A program made the position numbers and the translations under genes. Positions 9,069 to 17,301 of a DNA stretch of 64,000 nt are shown here, piece after piece. Position 1 is the first letter of the stretch; the number at the start of each line of letters is the position of its first letter. A model generated the notes under the pieces. The model had not been told where the DNA came from. It saw only the letters and a program-made list of their open reading frames with translations, and did not search any database. Source of the stretch: Gymnodinialimonas phycosphaerae (GTDB lineage Bacteria; Pseudomonadota; Alphaproteobacteria; Rhodobacterales; Rhodobacteraceae); NCBI RefSeq assembly GCF_019195455.1, contig NZ_JAIMBW010000001.1:2294001-2358000 (forward strand), in the 5' to 3' direction.

Positions 9069-9722
9069 ATGGCTGGTGAGATTCCTGATCTTATCGCTGA
9101 GGCACGGACGGGGACAGGCAAGGGGGCCGCTCGTCAAGCACGCCGTGAAGGTAACGTGCCCGGTATCGTATATGGTGGCGGCGCTGACCCGCTGGCGATC
9201 AACATCCCCTTCAACGTGCTGTTCAAGCGCCTGAAAGACGGTCGTTTCCTTTCGACCCTGTTCAACCTGAAGGTTGAGGGCCAGGAAGACGTCCGCGTGA
9301 TCTGCCGCAACGTGCAGCGCGATGTCGTCAAGGACCTGCCGACCCACGTGGACTTCATGCGCCTCAAGCGCACGTCCAAGGTCAGCCTGTTCATCCCGGT
9401 CGAGGTTGTGGGCGAAGCCGAATGCCCCGCCATCAAGAAGGGTGGCGTGTTGACGATGGTCCGCCCCGAGGTAGAGCTGCGCGTGACCGCGGGTGACATC
9501 CCCGAGCAGATCACCATCGACCTCACTGGTCTGGAAATCGGCGACACCGTCACGATCTCCTCGGTCGAGCTGCCCGCAGGGGCCGTGGCCACCATCGACC
9601 GCGACTTCGTGATCGCCAACCTGACAGCGCCCTCTGGCCTTGTCAGCGCCGAGAACGAAGCCGACGACGAAGATGCACCGGCAGCGGACGAAGTGCCTGC
9701 CGCAGGCGACGAAAAAGAGTAA
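9069..9722 (+). CDS. rplY: 50S ribosomal protein L25 / general stress protein Ctc
   Basis: A 217-residue L25/TL5/Ctc protein that binds 5S rRNA. The N-terminal L25 domain (about residues 5-95) has [27 protein letters not shown], the hallmark segment, and the C-terminal TL5 beta domain (about 100-190) has [28 protein letters not shown] and a final acidic tail. The long form with the Ctc C-domain is usual in alphaproteobacteria. The start follows TTAGGAGA. A terminator follows. Neighbouring pth further downstream is a common partner of rplY, here separated by about 3 kb. Confidence 0.96.
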   Translation: MAGEIPDLIAEARTGTGKGAARQARREGNVPGIVYGGGADPLAINIPFNVLFKRLKDGRFLSTLFNLKVEGQEDVRVICRNVQRDVVKDLPTHVDFMRLKRTSKVSLFIPVEVVGEAECPAIKKGGVLTMVRPEVELRVTAGDIPEQITIDLTGLEIGDTVTISSVELPAGAVATIDRDFVIANLTAPSGLVSAENEADDEDAPAADEVPAAGDEKE

Positions 9723-9742
9723 TCCCTGCACATTGTGCAATG

Positions 9743-9778
9743 ACGGCGCCGCTCGGGATTCCGGGCGGCGCCGTTTTC
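9743..9778 (+). terminator. Intrinsic terminator after rplY
   Basis: A 9-bp stem ACGGCGCCG / CGGCGCCGT is followed by TTTTCGTTT and lies 20 bases after the rplY stop codon. Confidence 0.85.
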
Positions 9779-10275
9779 GTTTGTGGGTGCACGCCGGACT
9801 GGAGCAGGCGAGGTGCATGAAGGCGCGGGTCTGTAGTTGCCCCCAAAAGCGAGTGGCTGAATGACAATCGCAATTCCGGCATGACCCGTGATCAGGTGGA
9901 AGCGGGCATCCTGCAAACCATCGGGGCGGCGCAGATGATCTGGCCACCCCGGGTGTGGCTCGCCTTGATATCACCGAAACCCGCATCACAACGGATGGTT
10001 TCGCGGCGTCTTACGTGCATACTCAGGTCTGCAACGGCGTCATCATTGCCACCCAATCCGGGGACCGTCGCATCGACCACGCCGCGCGGGGTGCGCTGGA
10101 AGACCTCTACCCGGACCGAGGAAACACGATGTTCAACGTCGATCCCTTGGGCAAGGTCGGCGGCAGCACTGACTGGACAACCCAGCAGGTGCCAGCGGCC
10201 TGTTTCCCGCAACATCCGGGTCGCGCGAAACCATGCTCTGCGGCATCTTCGGAGCAGTCACAACCGGAGCCCCCC
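9779..10275 (+). other. Stretch with no confident gene; possible decayed coding frame
   Basis: About 500 bases between the rplY terminator and the DUF1203 gene. One plus-strand frame from about 9940 reads GVARLDITETRITTDGFAAS and continues through IATQSGDRRIDHAARGALED with protein-like composition. It has no credible start or ribosome binding site and runs into the DUF1203 frame without a stop. The most likely readings are a decayed gene or chance openness in GC-rich DNA. No promoter or RNA structure stands out. Confidence 0.3.
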
Positions 10276-10743
10276 ATGTCCTACCGCATCACCGGGCTCT
10301 CGCACGCCCTCTTCGCCCCCCTCTTCGGCAAGTCCGACGCCGAACTGGCCATGCTTGGCGTCGAGCGTGTCATCGCCGATGCGCCCAGTTGCTACCCCGA
10401 CCGCATCACGATGCGCGACGCCGACGCTGGCGAAACGCTCCTGCTGCTGAACCACCAACATCAACCGGCAAACTCCCCCTACCAATCCAGCCATGCGATC
10501 TACGTGATCGAAGGCGCGACAGACACCTACGACGCCGTCGATGAAATCCCACCCGTCATGGCGCACCGCCTTCTGTCCCTGCGCGGCTTCAATACCGCCG
10601 ACAAGATCGAAGACGGCCGCGTTGTGCCGGGCGCCGAGGCTGATGCAACGATCCGCGACATGCTGCGTAACAACAAGATCCGCTACATCCATGCCCATAA
10701 CGCAGGCCACGGGTGCTATTCGGGCCTCATCACACGCGCCTGA
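10276..10743 (+). CDS. DUF1203 family protein
   Basis: A 155-residue cytoplasmic protein of the DUF1203 family. Typical features are the opening YRITGLSHALFAPLFG, a central CYPDRITMRDADAGETLLLLNHQHQPANSPYQSSHAIYV block and the ending IRYIHAHNAGHGCYSGLI. Conserved His and Cys residues (HQHQP, HAHNAGHGC) suggest a metal or redox site, but no activity is known to me for the family. The ATG of MSYRITG is chosen because homology begins there; the frame is open further upstream without conserved character. Confidence 0.85.
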   Translation: MSYRITGLSHALFAPLFGKSDAELAMLGVERVIADAPSCYPDRITMRDADAGETLLLLNHQHQPANSPYQSSHAIYVIEGATDTYDAVDEIPPVMAHRLLSLRGFNTADKIEDGRVVPGAEADATIRDMLRNNKIRYIHAHNAGHGCYSGLITRA

Positions 10744-10852
10744 GGGCCCCGACAGCGTGCAACCGCTCCTTCATCTTGCCAAATACAACTCAATCCCGCC
10801 CCAGTCACGGGCGCAGCGCGCAAGACTGGTGTGCACCGCTGGCAAAACAGCC

Positions 10853-11554
10853 CTAGCTGCCCTCGCTCCACACTTTGCGGAACCCAAGGATCTTGCCCCG
10901 TGACGTGACCGGATCATAGGTCATGTTCATGGCGCTCATCGCGTCGATGATCTTCTTGATCACCGTCGCCTCGTACTGCTTGGGATGGATCTCCATCACG
11001 CAAAAGCGCAGGGGGCATTTCCAGGGGCGGTCGAAGTAGCCCGCCTCGGCCCCTTCGACGTCCATCAGGACCACGTGGGGGCGGTGGGCGCGGATCAACT
11101 CGTGGAAACCGATCAACGGCACTTCGACCTGTCGGCCCCCTTTCGCGCCCAGACGCGATCCGGTGAACCCGCTGGCAATGTGAAAGCTGGCGGTTGCCCC
11201 GTCTTCTGCGTGGCCCACAACAGCGCCGTGCATCAGGCTGACGTCCGCCACGCCATTGCGGGCGTGGTTGGCCCGGATCACGGGCAAAAGATCGGGGTTG
11301 GCCTCCACCGACAGGACGTTCTCGGGCTCGGTCTTCAGGGCCGCCAGCGTCCCGACGTAGCCCAAGCCCGCCCCAAGCTCCAACACCCGGAAACCGGGGC
11401 GCACGCAGCGGTCGACGGACCGCGCCTCATCACCCTCGTAGGTGCCATCGATCAGCTTCTCGATGATCGAGGCATTGGCGAGGCCTGCAGGCAGGCCAAG
11501 CTCCACGCCGTTGAGGCGATAGATTGCGTCAGAGGGAGAGGTCATCTCGGTCAT
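10853..11554 (-). CDS. FkbM family SAM-dependent methyltransferase
   Basis: A 233-residue class I methyltransferase. The SAM-binding motif RVLELGAGLGYVGTLAALK is near residue 60, followed by VLSVEANPDLLPVIRANHARNG and the FkbM-type VVLMDVEGAEAGYF (acidic motif that replaces the usual post-II motif). The C-terminal region CVMEIHPKQYEATVIKKIIDAM completes the fold. FkbM enzymes O-methylate sugars or small molecules; the acceptor is unknown. Open frame extends ten codons upstream to a TTG, but I prefer the internal ATG at MTEMTSPSD. It is followed on the same strand (upstream) by the MDR oxidoreductase gene with a 57-base gap. Confidence 0.85.
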   Translation of the reverse strand: MTEMTSPSDAIYRLNGVELGLPAGLANASIIEKLIDGTYEGDEARSVDRCVRPGFRVLELGAGLGYVGTLAALKTEPENVLSVEANPDLLPVIRANHARNGVADVSLMHGAVVGHAEDGATASFHIASGFTGSRLGAKGGRQVEVPLIGFHELIRAHRPHVVLMDVEGAEAGYFDRPWKCPLRFCVMEIHPKQYEATVIKKIIDAMSAMNMTYDPVTSRGKILGFRKVWSEGS

Positions 11555-11611
11555 GTCTCGGGCAGTAGCGATGGATTTGGACAATTTGAGGGCGCAACAA
11601 CCGCCCCCCTC

Positions 11612-12628
11612 TCAAAGACCCAGCGGATAGGCCCCGGTGGAAATCAGGATCTTACCACCGCTCATGTTGCTCGCATAGGCAGAGGGCGCGTCAGCCGCCA
11701 ATTCCAGTGGCACATGGCGCGCGACATGGGTCCGGGCGAAGCCCGATTGCAGGCTTTTGGTGACCTGCCGCGTCATCAGCAGCAGTTCCGGCGCGGACTT
11801 CCTGGCCAGCCATTGCGACAGCCAGAACCCCTTCACACTCAGCCCTTTGAAGATCATCGTGCCGGAATGGATGCTGACGGGCGCGCCGGAAAGGCCGCCG
11901 TAGACAATGATCTGCCCACCGCTGCGAAGTGCCTGTCCGATCCGAAAGGACAGCGTCCCACCGACAGCGTCAAACGCCATCCGACAGCGCAGATCCTTGC
12001 ACAGCTCAGCCAGCTCCGCGTCGAAATCCGGCGCCGTCTCGTTCAGGACAAACCGCGCGCCCTCGGCCTTCAGGGCGTCGACCTGCGCGTCCTTGCGCAC
12101 CACGTTGATGATCTTGACGCCCTTTTCCTTGGCGCGTCTGCGGATCATCGCCCCCAATGCCCCCCCGGCAGCGGTGGAAATCGCGCTCCATTGCTTGGCA
12201 CGCCGCACCTCGCCGACCAGCGCCATGGCGGTCAGCGGGTTCACGAAGCTGCTGGCCCCAACGCCGAGGCCCATCGTCTTGGGCAGCGGCAGCACGCGGC
12301 TGGCAGGGACGACCGCGTATTCGGCCCACAGCCCCTGATTCTGGCCCACGAAGGCCACGTTCTTGCCCATCACGATGCGGCCCATCAGGCCCGACCCCGC
12401 CGCGACGACGACGCCCGCCCCCTCCAGCCCCGGGATCAGCGGGTAATCCCAGCGCAGCCCGTATTCGCCATTCAGGATCGCCAGATCCGAAGGGTTGATC
12501 GGCGAGGCCGCGACGCGCACCAGGACCTCTCCGGCGCGCGGTCTTGGGCGTGGCACGTCCTCCAGCGATAGCCGCTCGCCCGGCCCATGCAGAACCAGCG
12601 CGCGCATCGTGTCCGGCAAATCATCCAT
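11612..12628 (-). CDS. Zinc-free medium-chain dehydrogenase/reductase (quinone oxidoreductase-like)
   Basis: A 338-residue MDR protein. The N-terminal GroES-like domain contains VLVRVAASPINPSDLAILNGEYG and PLIPGLEGAGVVVAAG. The Rossmann part has WSAISTAAGGALGAMIRRRAKEKGVKIINVVRK, in which the usual AAxGxxG motif is recognisable, and MAFDAVGGTLSFRIGQALRSGGQIIVYGGLSG. No zinc-binding Cys cluster is seen, which places it with NADPH:quinone oxidoreductases / enoyl reductase-like MDRs. The substrate is unknown. The start is the ATG of MDDLPDTMRALVLHG, preceded by GGGGAA. It is divergent from pth. Confidence 0.88.
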   Translation of the reverse strand: MDDLPDTMRALVLHGPGERLSLEDVPRPRPRAGEVLVRVAASPINPSDLAILNGEYGLRWDYPLIPGLEGAGVVVAAGSGLMGRIVMGKNVAFVGQNQGLWAEYAVVPASRVLPLPKTMGLGVGASSFVNPLTAMALVGEVRRAKQWSAISTAAGGALGAMIRRRAKEKGVKIINVVRKDAQVDALKAEGARFVLNETAPDFDAELAELCKDLRCRMAFDAVGGTLSFRIGQALRSGGQIIVYGGLSGAPVSIHSGTMIFKGLSVKGFWLSQWLARKSAPELLLMTRQVTKSLQSGFARTHVARHVPLELAADAPSAYASNMSGGKILISTGAYPLGL

Positions 12629-12715
12629 CAAAGTTCCCCTTTGCGTACAACCTGCCACAGGGCCGGATGCCTTGGCAAACGCCGCGCCGCACCATATCAG
12701 AAGGGGTGTCAACCA

Positions 12716-12769
12716 CGTCCTCAAGTAGCGCAGGGCGCGATCGGACACTGAAGGCCGTCCTCAAGTAGC
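12716..12769. repeat. Short direct repeat in the MDR-pth divergent region
   Basis: Fourteen bases CGTCCTCAAGTAGC occur at 12716-12729 and 12756-12769, each followed within a few bases by GGGCG. The pair lies between the divergent MDR and pth starts and could be a small tandem duplication or a paired operator. Confidence 0.5.
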
Positions 12770-12807
12770 CCAAAGGGCGGTAGGGCAAATAAAGGGAACC
12801 TCTTCTC

Positions 12808-13500
12808 ATGCAGCTTTGGGTGGGCCTGGGCAATCCGGGCCCGAAATACGCAGGCAACCGCCACAACATCGGCTGGATGGCCGTGGAGCGCATCGCCGAA
12901 GATCACGGCTTCGCGCCGTGGCGGGCCAAGTTTCAGGGGTCGGTGTCCGAGGGCGTTCTGGGCGGCGAAAAGATCCTGCTGCTCAAGCCCGAGACCTTCA
13001 TGAACCTCTCGGGGCAATCGGTGGGCGAGGCGATGCGGTTCTACAAGCTCGACAGCACCGACGTGACCGTATTCCATGACGAGATTGATCTCGCCCCGGC
13101 CAAGGTCCGCGTCAAGGCAGGCGGCGGGCACGCGGGCCACAACGGGTTGCGCTCGATCCATCAGCACATCGGCCCGCACTACGACCGGGTACGCCTGGGC
13201 GTCGGCCATCCCGGCCATAAGGATCGGGTGCCGGGATATGTGTTGAATGACTTTGCGAAGGCGGATCAGGCGTGGCTGGACGACGTGTTGCGCGGCCTCT
13301 CGGATGGCGCGCCGCATCTGGCCAAGGGCGATGGGGGCAAGTTCCTGAACGCGGTGGCCCTGCGCACGGCCCCGCCCCGCTCGTCCACCTCCACGCCCAA
13401 GGCCAAAGCTGAAAGCTGCGAGGAGGCCGCTCAAGTGGCCGAGGAGGGACCGCCTGACACGCGAAGCGCGCTTCAGAAACTCGCCGACAAGTTCCGATGA
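12808..13500 (+). CDS. pth: Peptidyl-tRNA hydrolase
   Basis: A 230-residue Pth that recycles peptidyl-tRNA by cleaving the ester bond. Catalytic elements are visible: LWVGLGNPGPKYAGNRHNIGW (Asn and catalytic His), KPETFMNLSGQSVGEAMRFY, the conserved VFHDEIDLAPAKVRVKAGGGHAGHNGLRSI with catalytic Asp, and RVRLGVGHPGHKDRVPGYVL. The last 45 or so residues form a Ser/Glu/Lys-rich extension (SSTSTPKAKAESCEEAAQ) ending in a short helix SALQKLADKFR, beyond the usual length of about 195, a feature often seen in alphaproteobacterial Pth. The next frame overlaps the stop (ATGA) but does not look like a real gene. Confidence 0.96.
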   Translation: MQLWVGLGNPGPKYAGNRHNIGWMAVERIAEDHGFAPWRAKFQGSVSEGVLGGEKILLLKPETFMNLSGQSVGEAMRFYKLDSTDVTVFHDEIDLAPAKVRVKAGGGHAGHNGLRSIHQHIGPHYDRVRLGVGHPGHKDRVPGYVLNDFAKADQAWLDDVLRGLSDGAPHLAKGDGGKFLNAVALRTAPPRSSTSTPKAKAESCEEAAQVAEEGPPDTRSALQKLADKFR

Positions 13501-13814
13501 GCGACCGCCTCCGCGCCGCCTTCGCCCGAGGACGGGGCTCCACGTGGTCTACACCAACATCGTCGCACAGTATTTCTCAGGAGAGACGCAGGCAAACCTC
13601 CACACGACCCTCAACCACCACGGTGCCGCAGCCATGCCCGGTACGGGCCTCACGGCGACGCTTTGAACACGCGGCACCCCCAATCCATCGCACACTCGCG
13701 GGGGTCGATTTCCACGGCGCATGGATTCATTGGCAGAATGCCCTTTCGCCAACGCCCGCAACTGGCATAGGCTAGCGGTCGAACGACCTCCATCGGATTG
13801 GAGATCCACAGACC
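13501..13814 (+). other. Stretch with no confident gene between pth and DUF2237
   Basis: About 310 bases. One plus frame at 13538-13666 reads LHVVYTNIVAQYFSGETQAN and on to MPGTGLTATL-stop; its composition is more protein-like than the longer overlapping frame that begins inside the pth stop. It lacks a start or ribosome binding site and could be a gene remnant. Nothing else is recognisable. Confidence 0.3.
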
Positions 13815-14201
13815 ATGACGTTCGAAAAAGCCCCCTCTCTCAATGTGTTCGGAGAGGCCCTGCAAACCTGCTCGTCAGACCCTCTGACCGGGTTCTTCCG
13901 GGACGGCACCTGCGAAACCTGTGCAGAGGATCGCGGATCCCACACCGTGTGTTGCGTGATGACGGCAGAGTTCCTGGCGTTCTCGAAGTATGTTGGAAAT
14001 GACCTCTCCACACCGCGGCCCGAATACGGCTTCGCGGGCCTCAAGCCCGGTGACGGATGGTGTGTCTGTGCATCGCGCTGGCTTCAAGCTGCCGAGGAAG
14101 GCGCGGCCCCCATGGTCTGCATGACCGCCACCCATAAGCGCGCGCTGGACATCATTCCGCTGGAGATGCTGGAAGCCCATGCGTTCGGCCCAGAGGCCTA
14201 A
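13815..14201 (+). CDS. DUF2237 family protein
   Basis: A 128-residue protein of the DUF2237 family. Conserved landmarks are the opening SLNVFGEALQTCSSDPLTGFFRDGTCET, the segment HTVCCVMTAEFLAFSKYVGNDLSTPRPEYGFAGLKPGDGWCVCASRW and the ending VCMTATHKRALDIIPLEMLEAHA. Many Cys residues are conserved, but no function has been shown as far as I know. Length equals the family norm (about 120-130). It is convergent with the LuxR-type regulator gene (stop codons abut). Confidence 0.93.
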   Translation: MTFEKAPSLNVFGEALQTCSSDPLTGFFRDGTCETCAEDRGSHTVCCVMTAEFLAFSKYVGNDLSTPRPEYGFAGLKPGDGWCVCASRWLQAAEEGAAPMVCMTATHKRALDIIPLEMLEAHAFGPEA

Positions 14202-14714
14202 TCAGACCTTCTCGCGGTCTGAATGCGGCTCGGGAATGTCCATCAGGTCTTCGACAAAGACGCTCAATAGCTGGGGTCGCCCCGTCACGCCGGCTTTACG
14301 ATAGATGGCGTTGGTCTGGGCCTTTACCGTCCCGGCCGACGTGTCGCGCAAACGCGCGATATCCGCCAGCGACAGCCCTTTCAGCGCGAAAAGCGCCACG
14401 TCCCGCTCGGCGGGGGTAAGACCCCAGTCGTCGAAGCGCTCGTCCACAAGGGTCATGAATGCTCCGGACGCGGCTCGAAGCGCCGCTTCCACCTTCCGGG
14501 TCCGAAGAAGTGCGGCACGAAACAGAAGCGCGCCCAGGACAACGCCGATGCTTAGCCCGGACGCAGCCCCGATTTCCATCAGCTCCCGAAAGCGCCAAGG
14601 GACTGGGGCAACCGGGACCCCCAGAACCGACAGAACAATGTCAGACACAAAGAAAATCGCGCAGATGATCTGCACGGCCAGCACGACTGCGAATGTGACC
14701 GGTCGGCTCAGCAT
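14202..14714 (-). CDS. Membrane-anchored LuxR-type HTH regulator
   Basis: A 170-residue protein with two N-terminal TM helices (FAVVLAVQIICAIFFVSDIVLSVLGV and GAASGLSIGVVLGALLFRAALL), a short linker helix and a C-terminal LuxR/GerE HTH domain (LTPAERDVALFALKGLSLADIARLRDTSAGTVKAQTNAIYRKAGV). There is no receiver or autoinducer domain, so any signal must come through the membrane segments or another protein. A TTG five codons earlier is possible; I use the ATG of MLSRPVTF. It is encoded just downstream, on the same strand, of two secreted poly-Asp proteins and is the obvious candidate regulator or sensor partner for them. Confidence 0.85.
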   Translation of the reverse strand: MLSRPVTFAVVLAVQIICAIFFVSDIVLSVLGVPVAPVPWRFRELMEIGAASGLSIGVVLGALLFRAALLRTRKVEAALRAASGAFMTLVDERFDDWGLTPAERDVALFALKGLSLADIARLRDTSAGTVKAQTNAIYRKAGVTGRPQLLSVFVEDLMDIPEPHSDREKV

Positions 14715-14747
14715 CTGGCCTGAATACAATATTGGCCTTCGTTCACC

Positions 14748-15170
14748 CTAGTCATCGTCATCGTCATCTTCGTCGTCATCATCGTAGTCATCATCGTAGT
14801 CATCATAGTAATCATCATAGTAATCATCATAGTCGTCGTGTTCTCGATCGCCGTAATTACGATCGCCGCCACCTTCACCGCCTCCCCTATGCTCATTCCC
14901 CGAGATGTGAGGACCGGACCCACCGGTTGTGAAATCGCGAAGGATCACGCCGTTGCGCGGATCAAACACGATTTCACGGAGATAGTCGCCACGCCGCGCA
15001 ATTATGCGGATACGCCCCAGCAAGGTGCGGCGCACGTCCGAGATCACAAATCCCTGCTGCTCAAGCTGCCGGATAATCGATCGTGTCGCTTCCTCATGCG
15101 CGCGGGCAGGACCGGCAGCGAAGGCCACAGCCGCAAAGCCGATCAGGAAATGTCGTCGTCCGGTTTCCAT
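14748..15170 (-). CDS. Secreted PepSY-like protein with Asp/Tyr-rich tail
   Basis: A 140-residue protein. The start METGRRHFLIGFAAVAFAAG contains a twin-arginine-like signal (GRRHFL) ending near ARA-HEE, so it is exported. Residues about 24-72 form a small domain IIRQLEQQGFVISDVRRTLL, then RIIARRGDYLREIVFDPRNG, that resembles half of a PepSY repeat. A Gly-rich spacer (HRGGGEGGGDRN) leads to a tail of about 30 residues made of Asp, Tyr and one Glu (DDYDDYYDDYYDDY and so on, ending in six Asp). The ATG at 15170 is preferred to one two codons earlier because AAAGGA is correctly spaced. Acidic tails of this kind suggest Ca2+ or other cation binding, which is inference. Confidence 0.85.
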   Translation of the reverse strand: METGRRHFLIGFAAVAFAAGPARAHEEATRSIIRQLEQQGFVISDVRRTLLGRIRIIARRGDYLREIVFDPRNGVILRDFTTGGSGPHISGNEHRGGGEGGGDRNYGDREHDDYDDYYDDYYDDYDDDYDDDDEDDDDDD

Positions 15171-15257
15171 CTTCATCCTTTAAGGCCTGCGTCCCCGCCG
15201 GCACAAGTGCCGACGGGGCATGGGGCCACCTAAACGCCAGACACGTTGCGCTGCGAC

Positions 15258-15710
15258 TCAGTCATCATCGCCGTCGTCATCATCATCGTCATCATCATCA
15301 TCATCGTCATCATCGTCATCATCATCATCATCATCGTCATCATCGTCATAACGGTCGTCGTCATCATCGCGATCGTCGTCATCATCGCGGTCGTCGTCGT
15401 CCTCATCAAAGAAGTCGCGTGTGCGTGTACGAACTTCAACTCCCCGGCGGCCCAATTCATCGCCATCGGCGGCCTCTGTCTCGGAGTCGAGAATCTCGCC
15501 GGTTTCGCGATCATAGATCACTTCGATCTGCTGATTGCCCTCCGTGGCTTCCACCTTGATCTGACTGATCCCAACGGTCACTTCGATATAGTCGAAGCCA
15601 CGGGCCTCGTAGGCCGCAACCAGTTCATCGGCGGTGACCTCAGCAAGTGCGGGCTGGGTCAGGGCGGCGGCAAAGAGGCCTACGGCGGTCGTCGTCAAAT
15701 AGCGTTTCAT
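15258..15710 (-). CDS. Secreted PepSY-domain protein with long poly-aspartate tail
   Basis: A 150-residue protein with a Sec signal peptide (MKRYLTTTAVGLFAAALTQPALA) and one PepSY-type domain (about residues 22-75: VTADELVAAYEARGFDYIEV, KVEATEGNQQIEVIYDRETGEILDSE). The C-terminal third is nearly all Asp: runs of four or five Asp separated by Arg, then Tyr and 25 consecutive Asp, then Gly and three more Asp. In DNA this is a GAT/GAC triplet repeat at 15261-15410, open to slippage. Start chosen behind GGAGAG. PepSY domains are known as inhibitors or chaperones of secreted enzymes and appear in metal-handling proteins; the actual partner is unknown. Paralogous in design to the next gene downstream. 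Confidence 0.88.
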   Translation of the reverse strand: MKRYLTTTAVGLFAAALTQPALAEVTADELVAAYEARGFDYIEVTVGISQIKVEATEGNQQIEVIYDRETGEILDSETEAADGDELGRRGVEVRTRTRDFFDEDDDDRDDDDDRDDDDDRYDDDDDDDDDDDDDDDDDDDDDDDDDGDDD

Positions 15711-15911
15711 GTTTCTCTCCTTCAACTCGAGGTGGCGTCAGGCCGCCCCTTGCCGATCAGAAGAAGTCAGTGTGCCGCCAGAGGAAACTGATCATCGGTT
15801 TAGATCAAGCGCCGTAAACCCGTGTTGCAGCGAAATAAACCTCAGGCATAGAACGCTGCCCAAGGTTGCTGACGTGTCCAACGAAAGTTGAGGGGGTGGG
15901 CGCGGCGCAGA

Positions 15912-17141
15912 TTACGCGCCGACCATATCCCAGCCAAGTGCACGGGCGACGGTGAAGATGTCCTTGTCGCCGCGTCCGCACATGTTCATGCAGATCAGGT
16001 GATCCTTCGGCAGATCGCCCGCGATCTTGGCCACATGGGCCAGCGCGTGGGACGGCTCCAACGCCGGAATGATGCCCTCGGTCTCGCACGACAATTGGAA
16101 CGCGTCGAGCGCCTCCTTGTCGGTGATGGAGACATATTGCGCCCGCCCGATATCGTGCAGCCACGCATGTTCCGGCCCGATGCCCGGATAGTCGAGACCG
16201 GCGCTGATCGAATGACCCTCAAGGATCTGCCCATCGTCGTCCTGCAACAGATAGGTCCGGTTGCCGTGCAGCACGCCCGGACGCCCGCCGGTCAGCGACG
16301 CGCAATGCTCCATCTTTTCGTTGACGCCATGCCCGCCCGCTTCGACGCCGATGATCGCCACCTCCTTGTCATCAAGGAACGGGTAGAACAGACCCATCGC
16401 GTTCGACCCGCCGCCTATGGCGGCAATCAGCGTGTCGGGCAAACGACCCTCGGCGGCCATCATCTGCTCTTTCGCTTCCTTGCCGATGATCGCCTGGAAA
16501 TCGCGGACCATGGCCGGGTACGGATGCGGGCCTGCAACGGTGCCGATGCAGTAGAACGTGTCGCGCACATTGGTCACCCAATCGCGCAACGCGTCATTCA
16601 TGGCATCTTTCAGGGTGCCACGCCCCGACGTCACCGGCACCACTTCCGCCCCCAGAAGCTTCATGCGGAAAACGTTGGGGGCCTGACGCTCCACATCCGT
16701 CGCGCCCATATAAACAATGCATTTCAAGCCAAACTTCGCGCAGACCGTCGCCGTCGCCACGCCGTGCTGGCCCGCGCCCGTCTCGGCGATGATCCGGGTT
16801 TTGCCCATGCGACGGGCCAGAATGATCTGGCCCAGCACGTTGTTGATCTTGTGCGCGCCGGTGTGGTTCAACTCGTCTCGCTTGAGGTAGATCTTGGCCC
16901 CGCCGAGGCGCTCGGTCAGACGCTCGGCGAAATACAGCGGCGAGGGGCGGCCCACGTAGTGGGTCCAGAGGTCATGCATCTCGGCCCAGAAGCTGTCGTC
17001 GGTCTTGGCGTGCTCGTACTGCTCTTCCAATTCGAGGATCAGCGGCATCAGCGTCTCGGACACGAAGCGCCCTCCGAAATCACCGAAACGGCCCTTCTCG
17101 TCAGGGCCTGTCATGAAGCTGTTCAATAGATCGTCTGGCAT
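15912..17141 (-). CDS. trpB: Tryptophan synthase beta subunit
   Basis: A 409-residue PLP enzyme condensing indole with serine. PLP lysine lies in the invariant [12 protein letters not shown], followed by [17 protein letters not shown] with the catalytic Glu, the phosphate-cradling [14 protein letters not shown] loop ([16 protein letters not shown]) and the C-terminal SGRGDKD variant CGRGDKDIF. The start [17 protein letters not shown] gives normal length; a longer open frame upstream is not conserved. It lies downstream of trpF on the same strand, but a plus-strand secreted gene sits between them, so trpB needs its own promoter. trpA is elsewhere (3409). Confidence 0.97.
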   Translation of the reverse strand: MPDDLLNSFMTGPDEKGRFGDFGGRFVSETLMPLILELEEQYEHAKTDDSFWAEMHDLWTHYVGRPSPLYFAERLTERLGGAKIYLKRDELNHTGAHKINNVLGQIILARRMGKTRIIAETGAGQHGVATATVCAKFGLKCIVYMGATDVERQAPNVFRMKLLGAEVVPVTSGRGTLKDAMNDALRDWVTNVRDTFYCIGTVAGPHPYPAMVRDFQAIIGKEAKEQMMAAEGRLPDTLIAAIGGGSNAMGLFYPFLDDKEVAIIGVEAGGHGVNEKMEHCASLTGGRPGVLHGNRTYLLQDDDGQILEGHSISAGLDYPGIGPEHAWLHDIGRAQYVSITDKEALDAFQLSCETEGIIPALEPSHALAHVAKIAGDLPKDHLICMNMCGRGDKDIFTVARALGWDMVGA

Positions 17142-17301
17142 TACGCGTCTCCCGTGGGCAAGCGTGAGATGTAGCGCGACATCGGACAAGGGTAAAGCGG
17201 CAGCCCGGCGAAACGCCTCTTGATTTCGATCAGAAGCACCGCGCCCCAAGTGCCTACAATCACGTGCAATGGCCTTTAGTCATCAACGGAGGTGAAGAAC
17301 C

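Noticed and set aside
10985..12571. Plus-strand frame of 528 codons across FkbM and MDR genes
   Set aside because: It is antisense to two recognisable enzymes, low-complexity Gly/His/Arg/Gln, and shows no domain.
13497..13775. 92-codon gene overlapping the pth stop
   Set aside because: The ATGA overlap is suggestive, but the product is Ser/Thr/Arg/Pro-rich with no structure and looks like an off-frame reading.
15083..15559. Plus-strand frame rich in His/Arg opposite the poly-Asp genes
   Set aside because: It is the antisense reading of GAT/GAC triplet repeats; no ribosome binding site, and the minus-strand frames have signal peptides and domain structure.
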